This document shows, piece by piece, positions 63,756 through 64,000 of a DNA stretch of 64,000 nt (the stretch's first letter is position 1; every line of letters starts with the position of its first letter). This stretch comes from Myxococcales bacterium. GTDB lineage: Bacteria > Myxococcota_A > Polyangia > Haliangiales > Haliangiaceae. The position numbers and the translations under genes are program-made. Under the pieces are notes generated by a model that saw only the letters and a program-made list of their open reading frames with translations, was not told where the DNA came from and did no database searches. Location of the stretch: contig JADJJK010000009.1 in assembly GCA_016706545.1 (NCBI GenBank), positions 124,001 through 188,000 on the forward strand, in the 5' to 3' direction.

Positions 63756-64000
63756 ATGTCACTTGATGCTTCGCTTTCGAAAGCCCAGACTGAAGTCCCC
63801 GAGTGTGTCGCCGTCGGTTTCGTCGACATGAGCACCGGCATGTTGCTGGCGGTCCGCACCGTCGACAGCCATCCCCAGGAGGTCCTCGACCTGGTGGCGG
63901 CCGCGACCGCGGACCTGTTTCAAGGCCGCAGCGTGACGGCCATCGAGAAGTTGTTCCGCAAGTCGCGCGGGCAAGCCGAGGACGGAAAGCACTACTTCCA
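63756..64000 (+). CDS. Hypothetical protein, truncated by the window end
   Basis: The first 81 codons of a gene, with AAGGA seven bases before the ATG. The sequence CVAVGFVDMSTGMLLAVRTV, then SHPQEVLDLVAAATADLF and AIEKLFRKSRGQAED, has the beta-beta-helix alternation of Roadblock/LC7-type small domains, which regulate GTPases in myxobacteria. This family call is tentative. It lies 49 bp after the ABC-phosphatase gene on the same strand and may be co-transcribed with it. Confidence 0.75.
   Translation, partial: MSLDASLSKAQTEVPECVAVGFVDMSTGMLLAVRTVDSHPQEVLDLVAAATADLFQGRSVTAIEKLFRKSRGQAEDGKHYF

Overview
The window is 64 kb of high-GC bacterial DNA, densely packed with genes on both strands. It most likely comes from a member of the Myxococcota (old delta-proteobacteria), perhaps the Haliangium/Kofleriaceae side. 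The grounds are a MYXO-CTERM-like sorting tail on a secreted metzincin, three Ser/Thr protein kinases with PEGA or beta-propeller tails, FHA proteins, sigma-54 activators, many lipoproteins and the codon bias. No rRNA, tRNA, CRISPR array or ordinary insertion sequence was found. The taxonomic placement is inference.

Layout. 0-14 kb: a penicillin/AHL-acylase family lipoprotein, an unknown helical protein, an operon of a GT-C membrane protein and two methyltransferases, a DUF222-HNH nuclease inside a repeated element (copy A), a double-domain M16 peptidase and a GFA-fold protein. 14-20.5 kb: small envelope proteins, then a kinase, TPR/PEGA and LamG operon joined by overlapping stop and start codons. 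20.7-24.3 kb: a HlyIII-family channel, an Imm51-like domain on a histone-H1-like tail, a metallo-beta-lactamase-fold hydrolase and the XRE-shikimate kinase regulator BoxR. 24.35-27.5 kb: boxC and boxB of aerobic benzoyl-CoA degradation, divergent from boxR across an 87-bp region holding two palindromes and back-to-back promoters. 27.5-34 kb: a three-gene overlapping operon (unknown protein, PLD nuclease, SNF2 helicase) that looks like a defence module. 34-37.6 kb: a slipin, a lipoprotein and the metzincin. 37.6-40.7 kb: copy B of the HNH element, followed at once by a 0.37-kb internal-deletion derivative (copy C). 40.7-45.3 kb: redox, NmrA and metallo-hydrolase genes with a LysR regulator. 45.5-48.7 kb: a frameshifted sigma-54 response regulator and a GT-C protein. 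48.9-57.5 kb: an acidic-repeat lipoprotein, an FHA/kinase/TPR operon, a YCII plus ECF42-type sigma pair and an FHA-sigma-54 activator. 57.5-64 kb: a kinase with a propeller, an unknown protein, a fusion of an ABC ATPase with a dual-specificity-type phosphatase, and the start of a further gene.

The most interesting items are: (1) the dispersed HNH element, with two full copies, one deletion derivative, a conserved upstream hairpin, 18-bp tandem repeats and the palindrome TTCCGCGGAA scattered through coding and non-coding parts; (2) the PLD/SNF2 operon as a candidate anti-phage system; (3) the ABC ATPase-phosphatase fusion; (4) the Imm51 domain on a basic tail; (5) the box control region with two apparently leaderless divergent promoters. 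Two genes (NmrA-like and sigma-54 activator) carry single frameshifts that may be real or assembly errors. All family assignments are by reading motifs; no database search was run.
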